Source of the DNA: an uncultured Clostridia bacterium
GTDB taxonomy: Bacteria; Bacillota; Clostridia; Christensenellales; Pumilibacteraceae
DNA: 64,000 bases
Assembly: GCA_934270565.1 (NCBI GenBank)
Contig: CAKQPR010000007.1
Coordinates: forward strand, 30,379-94,378
Direction of reading: 5' to 3'
A program made the translations under genes and the position numbers. The notes under the pieces were generated by a model, which worked only from the letters and a program-made list of their open reading frames with translations, did not search any database and was not told the DNA's origin. Shown here piece by piece: positions 17,491 through 27,196 of this stretch (positions are counted from its first letter, which is position 1; every line of letters starts with the position of its first letter).

Positions 17491-19194
17491 TTAACGGCGG
17501 CTGTTGATTTTTCTGATTTCTTCCTTTTGTTTTTCCGTAAGTTTATCCGAACGGTCGTATTTATAGAAACCGTTCTGCTCCTGCTCGACGTCGTAAAGCT
17601 GAGTATAGCAAAATCCCGAAATTTTACGCGCAGAGAAAATCGCGGCCATAAGCTCACCGTATCTCCGAACGAAACCGTCGCCGTTATTTTCGCCGTTGCC
17701 GTAACCCCAGCTTTCGGTACTCTGAACGACACATTCGTTTACTTCGCTCTGCCGAAGAGTTGACTGTCCGAACGAAATACCTCCGCACTCGCTGAAATTA
17801 ACCGCCACGCCGCCCGAAAACCGCGGCTCGTCGTCTCCTTCGCAATAAAGAAGCGGAACGTCGATTTTGTCCTTCTCTTCAAGCTCGGTCAGATACTGTT
17901 TTATTTTTTCTATCGGCTCATAGCAATGAAAATCAAACAGATCGGTTTTGTGTCCGTGATGTCCGCCGCTTACGTCTACGCAAGGTCGCGTCGGATCGAG
18001 TTTCTTCGTAAACTCGTATACGGCGTCAACAAATCTCACGTCGCGTTTCTTCTTCGGATTTTCCCAGTCACCCCAGACCTCATTGAGCGGACACCATGTA
18101 ACAATACACGGATGGTTGAAATCGCGTTTTATCGCCTCCCGCCACTCGGCGAGAAACTGCCCCGCAAACTGCATCGTCGAGAAATCGACGCCCCAGCTCG
18201 GGAATTCACCCCAAACCATATAACCCGCCTTGTCGCAGAAATACAAAAACTTCGGATCGAAAACTTTCTGATGCAATCTCGCGCCGTTAAACCCGAGCTC
18301 CGACGCTATACGAATATCTTTTTTCATTGCCTCGTCGTTCGGCGCAGTGTAAATTCCGTCGGGATAATACCCCTGATCGAGAACGAGTTTCTGGAAAATC
18401 TCTTTGCCGTTCAGAAGGAATTTATACCCATCGTATTTCACTTCACGCAAACCGAAATACGAGTAAACCTCGTCGCTGCAAAACGTGATTTTAACCTCGT
18501 ACAACTCACCTTTGCCCGCTTCCCACAGCGCTTCCTCGTCAAGCGGAACTACGATGTTTTCCCGAAAACTCATCGTTCCGCCGGCGCTTCCGACAAGATT
18601 GCCGTGTAGAAATACGTCAATCTTATAACTGCCTTCATCCGTCGTAATAAGATCCACAGTGACGGACCGATTTCCGACGTTCGGCGTAAAATAAAATTCT
18701 TTTACTCTTTTTTCGGGTGCGTATTCGATCCAGACCGACTGCCAGATACCCGTCGTCCGCGTATAGAAACACCCGAACGAATTCTCTTTCCATGATTGCT
18801 TGCCGAACGGAATGTCGCGGTTGCAGTCGCGAACGAGTATGTACAATTCGTTTTCTCCTTCGCGGCAAAACTTCGTTATATCCGCCTCGAACGGAGTAAA
18901 CCCGCCCGTGTGAGAACAAACGAATTTGGCGTTGACGTATACTTCGGCAAAATAGTCCACCGCTCCGAAGTGCAAAATCGCAAGGTTACCGTCGAGGTTG
19001 ACGGTAAACGATCTTTTGTAATAACAACAATCGAAAAAGTCTTTTCTTCCTATGCCGGACAGGTCCGACTGCGGACAAAACGGAACGCGGATCGTCTGCC
19101 AGACGACGTTATCGAAAGAAAACAGCCATTCGCCGTCCAGATCCTGAACTTTTTCTCTTGCAAATAAGGGATTATGACACTGCTGCAAGTCCAT
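17491..19194 (-). CDS. GH2-family glycoside hydrolase (cytoplasmic)
   Basis: 567 residues. It has an N-terminal jelly-roll sugar-binding domain (about 15-160, LHFGAVDYFAEVYVNAKFV), an Ig-like domain (about 165-260) and a TIM barrel. The general acid/base is predicted as Glu372 in WCPLNEVWG and the nucleophile as Glu469 in NFSECGG, both in GH2 positions. There is no signal peptide, so it acts inside the cell on imported oligosaccharides. At 567 residues it is short for GH2 beta-galactosidases and close to beta-glucuronidase or small GH2 enzymes. It is the last gene before the operon terminator. AGAGGTT precedes the ATG. Specificity unknown. Confidence 0.88.
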   Translation of the reverse strand: MDLQQCHNPLFAREKVQDLDGEWLFSFDNVVWQTIRVPFCPQSDLSGIGRKDFFDCCYYKRSFTVNLDGNLAILHFGAVDYFAEVYVNAKFVCSHTGGFTPFEADITKFCREGENELYILVRDCNRDIPFGKQSWKENSFGCFYTRTTGIWQSVWIEYAPEKRVKEFYFTPNVGNRSVTVDLITTDEGSYKIDVFLHGNLVGSAGGTMSFRENIVVPLDEEALWEAGKGELYEVKITFCSDEVYSYFGLREVKYDGYKFLLNGKEIFQKLVLDQGYYPDGIYTAPNDEAMKKDIRIASELGFNGARLHQKVFDPKFLYFCDKAGYMVWGEFPSWGVDFSTMQFAGQFLAEWREAIKRDFNHPCIVTWCPLNEVWGDWENPKKKRDVRFVDAVYEFTKKLDPTRPCVDVSGGHHGHKTDLFDFHCYEPIEKIKQYLTELEEKDKIDVPLLYCEGDDEPRFSGGVAVNFSECGGISFGQSTLRQSEVNECVVQSTESWGYGNGENNGDGFVRRYGELMAAIFSARKISGFCYTQLYDVEQEQNGFYKYDRSDKLTEKQKEEIRKINSRR

Positions 19195-19206
19195 AAAAGC
19201 AACCTC

Positions 19207-21246
19207 TTAAATAAATCTTAAAACGGTAGTCGACATTGCTCTGAATGTTACGTTTTCGATACCGATTTCTTTTCCGTTGCGAACGTAATCGCATTTTCCC
19301 CAAATGCCGTCGCGTCCGAGAATTTCGATTTCCTCGAACGAAAAACCGCTCGGCGCGTAGAATTTCGCTTCGGCGTCGTCGTCGAGAAAATTACATACCA
19401 TAAGTACTCTTTTGTTCGCGTAATAATACGGGCTCACCATAGGCGCATTGATTATAAACGAAGGGTTGTCTCCTACGGCGCGGATTTCTCCGGCCGCAAG
19501 CGTACCGTCGGTCGTCATACCTCCCGAAACGAAGTCCTTGATCGCCGCCTCGCGGATAGGCGCCATTTTCACGGGATCGAAAAATTCGCCCTTGAACGGA
19601 TAAATAAATACGTCTCCCACGCGCGCCTGCCCTACGCCCTTTAATTTATCGAACGCGCCGAATACGCGCGAATACGGAACATAATCGCACTCGTATCCGA
19701 TATTGAGATATTGCGGAACTCTGAAATAAAAATCGCGGATCCCGTTAACTTCGAACCATTTGTCGGCTTGTTCATACCTTGCCTTTTCATGTGACAGCGA
19801 ATTATCCCATTCCGCACTTTTTATACCGACGATTCTGCCGAGCCCCATATCGAGCAGCGTAAGAACGGCGTCGGCGTTGAGAATAATACGGTTGTTTGCG
19901 AAAAAGTTTTTGATACGGTCTTCGGTGAAATTTCTGAACCACTGACCCGAAACCGCCACAACCTTGCCACAAACGTCTATGGGATCTTCGACGTACTTAT
20001 ACGAAACGCCTATAGCGGATAGTAGCCCCGCGAAGAAACTGTCGTCCGGTTTAAGATGATCGAGGTACGTAAAATAATCGGTAGGCTTCATATTGCGCAC
20101 CGTTTCCTTGGAAAACGGCACGATCACTCCTTCGAGCGAGGAAAAATCAATCCCCGTATCCTGAATTGCTTGTAAATACGGCAACAGTCTCGCACATTCA
20201 TCCCCGTATTTCCACCTCGGCAGGATCATTTCGTTGTCAATCGCAAGCGTAATGCCTTTCGAAACGAGCACGGAAGCCGCTTCGATCTGCATACGAGTAA
20301 AATTAACCGATTTCGTGAACGGAGTCTTTACGCCGTTTTCCTGCTCGGGGAGCACTATCGCGTCGTTCGGAATTCTTGCCCTCGTCTGCACCGAAATCTT
20401 ATTGAAATTCCAGCCGTAGACCTGAGGCGCGCATTGCTCGTAATTAGGAAGATTTATACGGTCGATCGGAGTCTTGTCCTGATCTCCCGCCTGAAAAAGT
20501 CTTGCCCAGTCGCGGTACTCGATCGCGTGTTCTTCGGGGTGCGAAGTCATAAAGCCGAGCCTTGCGGACGGGCACGCGGCGCGCACCTTTCTGCCGACTT
20601 CGGCGGCAAAATCTTCCATTGCCTTGCGGGTAACGAACATATAGGCGTCGCGATAAGGACTTTTTCCGACGTCATCGCGCAGAAGTTCCTTCACGAAATC
20701 GTCGCGCGAAATCTCGAAACCGAGGTATTCGCTGTACTTTTTCATGTGCAGCGGGCAAAAGCACCCGCCCCAGTCGGAGCCGAACCGATTGTGCATGCGG
20801 AAATCGTCCTCGATCCAGATTATCTCGGGTTGTATTTCCCGAGCGTAATAAGCGAACAGATCGGAAAGATACTCGCGGAAAGAGTCGTCGAGCGGACAGC
20901 AAGCTCCGCTCGTTTTACCGGCGGGGCTTGTAATCGGCTGAAAATTCTGTCCTTCGCGAAGTCCCTCCGCCATTTGCTGACCGAGGCTCGATCCGGGGTT
21001 TACGCTGACGGTAATACCCGCGGCGTTAAGAACTTTTTTCGCGCGTTTTATCGCCTCGACCTGCGACCTCGCTTCGTCTTCGGTTATATGAGTAAGAAAG
21101 CTCGTACAGGTATTGTTGATATAGAACATCACGTCGCGATAGCCGTATCTGACGGCAAGCGCGGTAAGGCGATCTATGTCCGCGTCGAGATTGTCGTTAG
21201 GTCTTAAAGCGATACGCAAGCTGTAAATATATTTGTTAAAATCCAT
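19207..21246 (-). CDS. Large cytoplasmic barrel-like protein, unrecognised (possible glycoside hydrolase)
   Basis: 679 residues, no signal peptide. The first half reads like a TIM barrel with alternating strands and acidic ends: RDVMFYINNTCTSFLTHI, ITVSVNPGSS, PEIIWIEDDFRMHNRFG, ARLGFMTSHPEEHA, ITLAIDNEMILP. It has several conserved-looking Cys residues (GACC and GGCFCPLH). A flavodoxin-like middle (VVAVSGQWF, about 430-480) and a C-terminal beta-sandwich (about 600-679) give an A-B-C domain layout as in GH42-type enzymes. IEDDF and DNEM are plausible catalytic acid positions, but this is inference. It is sandwiched between a surface protein and a GH2 enzyme. The ribosome binding site is weak. 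Confidence 0.75.
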   Translation of the reverse strand: MDFNKYIYSLRIALRPNDNLDADIDRLTALAVRYGYRDVMFYINNTCTSFLTHITEDEARSQVEAIKRAKKVLNAAGITVSVNPGSSLGQQMAEGLREGQNFQPITSPAGKTSGACCPLDDSFREYLSDLFAYYAREIQPEIIWIEDDFRMHNRFGSDWGGCFCPLHMKKYSEYLGFEISRDDFVKELLRDDVGKSPYRDAYMFVTRKAMEDFAAEVGRKVRAACPSARLGFMTSHPEEHAIEYRDWARLFQAGDQDKTPIDRINLPNYEQCAPQVYGWNFNKISVQTRARIPNDAIVLPEQENGVKTPFTKSVNFTRMQIEAASVLVSKGITLAIDNEMILPRWKYGDECARLLPYLQAIQDTGIDFSSLEGVIVPFSKETVRNMKPTDYFTYLDHLKPDDSFFAGLLSAIGVSYKYVEDPIDVCGKVVAVSGQWFRNFTEDRIKNFFANNRIILNADAVLTLLDMGLGRIVGIKSAEWDNSLSHEKARYEQADKWFEVNGIRDFYFRVPQYLNIGYECDYVPYSRVFGAFDKLKGVGQARVGDVFIYPFKGEFFDPVKMAPIREAAIKDFVSGGMTTDGTLAAGEIRAVGDNPSFIINAPMVSPYYYANKRVLMVCNFLDDDAEAKFYAPSGFSFEEIEILGRDGIWGKCDYVRNGKEIGIENVTFRAMSTTVLRFI

Positions 21247-21273
21247 AAGTAATTACCGTCGTTTTTAAACTGT

Positions 21274-22650
21274 TTAATTCTTTGTCGCAAATGTTTTTCC
21301 GTTAAAAGTCAACTCTTTCTTTGTTCCGTCGAAAGCGATATACTCCGAATCCCACTCCGCAATCGTATTCCGAGTCGAAAGCGCGTCGATCATAGCGTTT
21401 ACCGTCTTGTAATTCGGGCATACGAGCATAGCGTTGTCGTCGCTTTTGCCGAAACCTCCGTAAGAATAATAAAGCGCGTTACCCGTAACGGAAATAACGT
21501 TTTCGATTTTCGCTTTGTTCTGATCTTTGCTTGCGGGCGTCCATTCTTCGTCGAAATTGATCTGATGAACGCCTACCGCAACCAAATTCTTTATCGTAGC
21601 GGTTTCGCTGTAAAGCCTGCCGAAAAGCTTTGCGCCCGCAGCGTTCTCGCTCGCCGTAACAACCACGTTTTCAAAGCTTCCGCTTACGATACGCGATTCG
21701 CCCGTGAGAAGATTTACGCAGTTAAGCCGCGCAGTTTCTCCCGTGCGCGGAAGATCGTTCGTCGTCCCAAGCCTTACGAATGCCACGTCCCTGACGAGCC
21801 CGCCTTCGACCACGTTGCCGAAAAAGCCGCCGAGACGGTTGTACGGGCAATCGGTAAGCGCGTCGTATATAACGTGACCTCTTCCGTCGAAAATCCCTTT
21901 GAATCCGCATTTATCGACTTCTTCCGCCGTTATATCCACCCCCGGGACATAAGAATCGTATCTTACGAGCATTACGGGCGAGGAAAGCTCGGCGCAGTAA
22001 ATGTCGTCGCCGAGGACGTAGTATCCGTCCAGAGTCTTTTTGTTTACGACGCACATAGAAGCAAGTTGCTCCGCGTCGTAAATAACTTTGGTTGCAATAT
22101 CGACTTTGACGTCGTAAGCTTTCCCTTCGGCGGTATACAGGCGAATTCTTAAATTTTCGCCGTATACGCTCGGTGTTTGCACGCTTATTTTCAGAAGTTT
22201 AAATAGCGCGCTTCGATACACTTGAAGAACGCCGTTCTTTGATGAAAAGTACGTTCCCTTCCCGTCGCTTGCGGGAAATCTGACACTTTCGTCGCTAAGC
22301 CCCATAAACTCGATTTCGGACGTGAGTTCGGGCGCGATATCCGTCTGTTGTATTCTTTCGAACGACAAACTCTGATCAAAACAATAAACGTTTCCTCGAT
22401 CCGTAAGATCGATGACTGTGTACGTTCTTTCTTCCGCCGGATCTTCGGCGGGACTTTCTTCCCGTTGCGTGTCGTCGGGCGTTTCGCCGGAACCGTCGGT
22501 ATTCCCGTTGTTTTCGTCGGACTTGTCGGGTTGTTCGATCGTCGTCCCCGAACCGCTCCCGTTGCCGCCGGATTTAGCGAGGCTGTACACCGTAAATGCA
22601 CAGCCCGCCGCCAAAACCAACGATAGGAGTAGGATTACAAGCTTTTTCAT
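21274..22650 (-). CDS. Lipoprotein with one GLUG-type beta-helix module
   Basis: 458 residues. A lipobox-like LAAGC (Cys17) is followed by an acidic low-complexity linker of about 60 residues (GSGSGTTIEQPDKSDENN) that could cross the cell wall. The rest contains the repeat grammar YYVLGDDIY, then GFKGIFDGRGHVIYDAL, RLGGFFGNVV and VRDVAFVRL. This is shared with the giant protein encoded just upstream and resembles GLUG-motif right-handed beta-helices. The ribosome binding site is weak and the ATG lies 6 bp after the upstream stop, so translation is probably coupled. A role as a surface adhesin or glycan binder is inferred. Confidence 0.78.
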   Translation of the reverse strand: MKKLVILLLSLVLAAGCAFTVYSLAKSGGNGSGSGTTIEQPDKSDENNGNTDGSGETPDDTQREESPAEDPAEERTYTVIDLTDRGNVYCFDQSLSFERIQQTDIAPELTSEIEFMGLSDESVRFPASDGKGTYFSSKNGVLQVYRSALFKLLKISVQTPSVYGENLRIRLYTAEGKAYDVKVDIATKVIYDAEQLASMCVVNKKTLDGYYVLGDDIYCAELSSPVMLVRYDSYVPGVDITAEEVDKCGFKGIFDGRGHVIYDALTDCPYNRLGGFFGNVVEGGLVRDVAFVRLGTTNDLPRTGETARLNCVNLLTGESRIVSGSFENVVVTASENAAGAKLFGRLYSETATIKNLVAVGVHQINFDEEWTPASKDQNKAKIENVISVTGNALYYSYGGFGKSDDNAMLVCPNYKTVNAMIDALSTRNTIAEWDSEYIAFDGTKKELTFNGKTFATKN

Positions 22651-22656
22651 TTCGTA

Positions 22657-25600
22657 TTACTCGGTCGCCGTAAGCACCGCCGTTCCGTTGAAATAAATCG
22701 TGCCGTTTGCGTAAGATATATCGCCCCAGCCCTGAAGCTTGTTATCTTCTGCCAAAGCCGCGAACATCGCATTGATCGTTGCATAGTTCGGTTGCGCGTC
22801 GTACGTTGCGTTACCCGTCCAGCTGAAGCCTCCGGTTCCGTTTTCGGTCGTTACGGACATAACGTTGCTTACAGTCGTAACGCCCGTATCCGTATTGATC
22901 TGTTTAAATCCGACGAACAGGCAGTTCTTCATTTCTCCGCCGCTCATTTTCGCCACAACTCTGTCCAAAGTTACGCCTTCCGCCGCAGTTATAACTACGT
23001 TTTCCATCGTTCCGTAAAGCGGTTTGCTTTCTCCCGAAATAACGTATTTATAACTGCTCGTCATTGTAACGTCGGTGAACGCTATGTTCTTTACGACAGA
23101 GCCTTTAAGCAGTGAACCGAACAAGCCGCCTAATCCGTTGTACGCTGTCGCTTCCGTGGCGATATTTGAAATAACATGTCCGCGACCGTCGAATATTCCC
23201 TTGAAACCGACTTCGTTATTTCCTTGCGTATTGTTATTCACAAAACGTACAATACCCGCCGAACTTGCGTCGATGTCTTTTGATACGATATAGTACTCGT
23301 CTATCGTTGCCGCGGTATTCGCCGCCGTAATTGCCGCGAGATCTTCCGCACTGTCGATTATCATAGTCGCAATGTCTACGGTAGCAGTGTATTTTTTATC
23401 TGCCGAAGTGAAGATTTCTATGCCAAGCCCCATGACGTACGCCTTGCCGTTAAGAAGGCTTTGTAGCGCCGCTTTCGTGAACGTAAGGTTCCCGCCCGCA
23501 AAGCTTATGCCATCCGTCACTACGGTACTGCCCGCCCGTACTTTCTCTATATCCCCTTCGATCGTCTCGCTCGTTGTTACCGAACTCGTTTCGTTCGCAA
23601 GAGACAAATCGTAAGCTCCGATAGCAACCTCGGTATATCCGCGAATTACTTTGCACTCGAAAACATCCTTCCGAACGCTCGTATTCAACGTGCTTGTCGC
23701 GACAACGATAATTACGGTGTTCTCCGCAACGGTGTTGCCGATCGACAAAACGTTGTTGCTGAGCGTAATACCCGCGATTTCGTTCTTAAGCGACAACTCC
23801 GTATAATCGTCGGTCGTAAACGTTACGTTCGTTCCGCGCTCGACTTCGCTGCCGATTGCATTGCTATTCGCAACAAGCGCGGGAAGCACCGCAACCTTTC
23901 CGTTGAAATAAATTGCCCCGTTTGCGTAAGATATATCGCCCCAGCCCTGAAGCTTGTTATCTTCTGCCAAAGCCGCAAACATTGCGTTGATCGTCGCATA
24001 GTTCGGTTGCGCGTTGTACGTTGCATTGCCCGTCCAGCTGAAGCCGCCGGTTCCGTTTTCGGTCGTTACGGACATAACGTTGCTTACAGTCGTAACGCCC
24101 GTATCCGTATTGATCTGTTTAAATCCGACGAACAGGCAGTTCTTCATTTCTCCGCCGCTCATTTTCGCCACAACTCTGTCCAAAGTTACGCCTTCCGCCG
24201 CAGTTATAACGACGTTTTCCATCGTCCCGTAAAGCGGTTTGCTTTCTCCCGAAATAACGTATTTATAACTGCTCGTCATTGTAACGTCGGTAAATGCTAT
24301 GTTCTTTACGACAGATCCTTTAAGAAGTAAACCGAACAAGCCGCCTAATCCGTTGTACGCTGTCGCTTCCGTTGTAATGTTAGAAATAACGTGTCCGCGA
24401 CCGTCGAATATTCCCTTGAAACCGACTTCGTTATTTCCTTGCGTGTTGTTATTCACAAAACGTACAATACCCGCCGAACTTGCGTCGATGTCTTTTGATA
24501 CGATATAATATTCGTCTATCGTTGCCGAAGTGTTCGCCGCCGTAATTGCCGCGAGATCTTCCGCGCTGTCGATTATCTTTGAAACGACGCTTGCCTTATA
24601 GATATGGCATACCGAGCCGACGGAGGGAACGGAGGTGTAAATCTTGACGTCGATATCGCCGTACTTGCCGTTTACAGTGGCAAGAAGCGTTTCGTGCGGA
24701 ACGGTGAGATTACCGCCACTGAAAGTGAAACCGTCCTCCATAATGAGGTTGCCCACGCCTATGCCCCAAACGTTGTTAATTCCGTCGAGCGAAACGGTGA
24801 TACCCGCGCCGGTCGATTTGTCGTAGTCGAACGCGTAACCGTCCGCGGTGTGGTCTTCGATGGTGAGTTTAAGAAACGTGTAGGTCTTTTCTTTCGTCTG
24901 CCCGTAAAGAGATTTCGCCACTACGGTGAACTGCGTTCTGTCAACGGCTTCGTCGGTGATTTGGATCCTGCCGTCGGCAGATACGGTAATGCCGGTTTTC
25001 GCCTCTTTGATCGAGAACGTGGAAAGCACGTTCGCCGCCGCGCTGTACTCGCTGCCGTAGGTTATTCTATCGGACGGATCGGTAAACTCGAGAGTGGCTT
25101 CCGCATAACTCTTGAACGCGGGAAGCCCGTTTCTCTCCTCCCAGTATGCTCCGTCGAACGCGGACGAAGCGAGGTGAAGTCCCTCGAACAACGCGGTATC
25201 GAAACCACTGTAATCGCCTGCCGTTCTGCCGATATATTTTGCCTCTACGCTGTTGCTTTTGATCATGTTGTCGGCAATGCCGTACACGTCGAATATGCTT
25301 ACGCGTGGGTCGAATGCCGTATTCACGATCGCGCTGTCGGTATCGGAAAGGACTACGATCGAATTGCTTAACGTCGCATCGTCGCTCAGTTGCAGGCAAT
25401 ATTTTCTCGCGGGAGCGTATACGAACACGTTGTCCGCTTTGCCTCTGAACTCGCTCGCAATAGCGTAATCGCCGCCCGAAGCCGTTACTATACCGAGGTT
25501 TTTGATCGTTCCTTTCGCACCGACGTAGCCGAACAATCCGGCGTTCGCAAGCCCGATATTTCCGATCGAATAGCCTCTTCCGTCGAGCGTTCCGATAAAG

Positions 25601-27117
25601 CCGAGGTGTCCCTGATTGCTCCATTCGTCAAGCAGTATGAAGTTGGTCAAAGAACTTGCGTCAACGTTGTTTCTGAGCACGAAATAGCCGTCGAGAACGT
25701 TCTTGTTGTTGCTGCCGACCGAAGTCTGATAACTTCTCATCGCCTGAAGATCCGCCGCGGTGGAAATCGCGTGAGTGATTATCGTCGCGTCGTAGGAATA
25801 GAACACGCGTTTGCATTTAACCGTAAGAGTTTTCTCTCCGAAAAGTTTTTTAAGGCTCTCGTGCGACAGAGTTACTCCGCTTGCGGCGGCGGTCGCCGAT
25901 ACTTCGTCGTCGCCCGCTTTCACGCACTCGAATTCACTGTCGTTCCAGCCGCTCGCAATCGCGAGAACGCTTTCCGTTCCGTCCGAAAGCACGATTTCTT
26001 TCGCGCCGAGGTCGATGACGGGAGCAAGCGCCGTAACGGACACCGTTGCCGTTACCTGTTTCCCTTTTGTAGAAGTGTAACTTGCCGTAACGGTAACAGG
26101 CTCGTCGCTGTACGTGTCTACCGTGATAACGCCGTTATTTACCTTTACAACGTTGTCGTTGCCCGAGGTCCACACGACGGTTGCGCTATCGATTTTGTTT
26201 CCGTCTTCGAAACATTCGGCGGTTATATCGGCTTGAGTAAGATAACTTTCGCCGTCGGGGTTGCTCGCATAAAGCGTTACGGCGCTCTGCGAAAGCCGCA
26301 ACTCAACGTCGTCTTTTACCGTAACGTTTATTACTTTATCCGCGAAAACGTAACCGTTGTAGCTTCCTTTGATCGTCACGGTCGTTTCGCCGGCGCTCAC
26401 GCCGAGAATTTCTCCGTCGGCGGAAACCGTCGCGATCGCTTCGTTGCCGCTTTCGAAAGCGAGATTCCCGTCTCTTTCGATCCCGAGGAAGTTTATTTTC
26501 GCGTTAAGATTTAACATCTTGCCCTTTATCACTTCCACGCTGTCGCCGGTGACGGATACGGACGGAACCTGCGTACAGACGACGGTAAGCGCGAGACTGC
26601 TCTCCGCTCCGTTCGCCTTTGCGGTAATGGTCGTTTCGCCCTCCTTTATGAGCGTGACTTTACCGCCGTCCACCGTCGCAACCGACGGATCGGACGAAGT
26701 CCACACGAGCGCTTCCGTAATGTTGGTAAGCGTCGGTTCGAGCGACAATGTGTCGTATAGTTCGATCGTTTTCGATGCCATTCCGAGGTCGATAACTCTT
26801 TCGGTAACGTTGAATTCGACCGTTGCGGAAATTTTGCCTATGGCGGCGGTTACGATTGCCGAGCCTTCGCCCACGCCCTGCACGACGCCGTTATACACCG
26901 TAACGACAGCCGCGTCGGAAGTGCTCCATACAATGTCCTCTTTGTTCAGCTTCTCTACCGTCGGATCGAGCTTGACTCTCTGACCGAGGTTGAGCTCGAT
27001 TTTCGTCTGTTCGAACGAGATTTTACCCTTCGCTCCGCACGAAGCGGCAACGAACGGAAAAGCCGTAAGAACGAGCGCAAGCAGAAGCACCCATAAAAAC
27101 CTTTTTGCTTTTTTCAT
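22657..27117 (-). CDS. Giant lipoprotein with Big_2-type Ig domains and three GLUG-like modules
   Basis: 1486 residues, lipobox VAASCG (Cys27). Residues about 30-400 form BIG_2-type Ig-like domains (VWSTSDAAVVTVYNGVVQGV, TWSSSDPSVATV-like strands). Three beta-helix-like modules follow, each opening with a phrase like DSAEDLAAITAAN and containing GFKGIFDGRGHVISNI and GLGGLFG. Modules two and three are nearly identical in protein and DNA. Spacer domains separate them. AAGGAGAAGGAG precedes the ATG. Big_2 and GLUG combinations are known from adhesins and surface enzymes. Here it sits in a sugar-import operon, so substrate capture at the cell surface is the likeliest job. No catalytic residues identified. 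Confidence 0.85.
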   Translation of the reverse strand: MKKAKRFLWVLLLALVLTAFPFVAASCGAKGKISFEQTKIELNLGQRVKLDPTVEKLNKEDIVWSTSDAAVVTVYNGVVQGVGEGSAIVTAAIGKISATVEFNVTERVIDLGMASKTIELYDTLSLEPTLTNITEALVWTSSDPSVATVDGGKVTLIKEGETTITAKANGAESSLALTVVCTQVPSVSVTGDSVEVIKGKMLNLNAKINFLGIERDGNLAFESGNEAIATVSADGEILGVSAGETTVTIKGSYNGYVFADKVINVTVKDDVELRLSQSAVTLYASNPDGESYLTQADITAECFEDGNKIDSATVVWTSGNDNVVKVNNGVITVDTYSDEPVTVTASYTSTKGKQVTATVSVTALAPVIDLGAKEIVLSDGTESVLAIASGWNDSEFECVKAGDDEVSATAAASGVTLSHESLKKLFGEKTLTVKCKRVFYSYDATIITHAISTAADLQAMRSYQTSVGSNNKNVLDGYFVLRNNVDASSLTNFILLDEWSNQGHLGFIGTLDGRGYSIGNIGLANAGLFGYVGAKGTIKNLGIVTASGGDYAIASEFRGKADNVFVYAPARKYCLQLSDDATLSNSIVVLSDTDSAIVNTAFDPRVSIFDVYGIADNMIKSNSVEAKYIGRTAGDYSGFDTALFEGLHLASSAFDGAYWEERNGLPAFKSYAEATLEFTDPSDRITYGSEYSAAANVLSTFSIKEAKTGITVSADGRIQITDEAVDRTQFTVVAKSLYGQTKEKTYTFLKLTIEDHTADGYAFDYDKSTGAGITVSLDGINNVWGIGVGNLIMEDGFTFSGGNLTVPHETLLATVNGKYGDIDVKIYTSVPSVGSVCHIYKASVVSKIIDSAEDLAAITAANTSATIDEYYIVSKDIDASSAGIVRFVNNNTQGNNEVGFKGIFDGRGHVISNITTEATAYNGLGGLFGLLLKGSVVKNIAFTDVTMTSSYKYVISGESKPLYGTMENVVITAAEGVTLDRVVAKMSGGEMKNCLFVGFKQINTDTGVTTVSNVMSVTTENGTGGFSWTGNATYNAQPNYATINAMFAALAEDNKLQGWGDISYANGAIYFNGKVAVLPALVANSNAIGSEVERGTNVTFTTDDYTELSLKNEIAGITLSNNVLSIGNTVAENTVIIVVATSTLNTSVRKDVFECKVIRGYTEVAIGAYDLSLANETSSVTTSETIEGDIEKVRAGSTVVTDGISFAGGNLTFTKAALQSLLNGKAYVMGLGIEIFTSADKKYTATVDIATMIIDSAEDLAAITAANTAATIDEYYIVSKDIDASSAGIVRFVNNNTQGNNEVGFKGIFDGRGHVISNIATEATAYNGLGGLFGSLLKGSVVKNIAFTDVTMTSSYKYVISGESKPLYGTMENVVITAAEGVTLDRVVAKMSGGEMKNCLFVGFKQINTDTGVTTVSNVMSVTTENGTGGFSWTGNATYDAQPNYATINAMFAALAEDNKLQGWGDISYANGTIYFNGTAVLTATE
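22685..23361. repeat. 677-bp intragenic direct repeat, copy 1
   Basis: Nearly identical to 23900-24576 at an offset of exactly 1215 bp (405 codons). It encodes the C-terminal GLUG-like module of the giant lipoprotein. The near absence of change indicates a recent duplication or ongoing gene conversion. Confidence 0.9.
23900..24576. repeat. 677-bp intragenic direct repeat, copy 2
   Basis: Partner of 22685-23361; recombination between the two would remove or add one 405-residue unit in frame. Confidence 0.9.
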
Positions 27118-27196
27118 CTTTTTCTCCTTCTCCTTTTTTATTTGTTTGCGCGCCGCGGAGATATTCGCCCCGCCGCGCCGAAAAGTTACGACGGAA

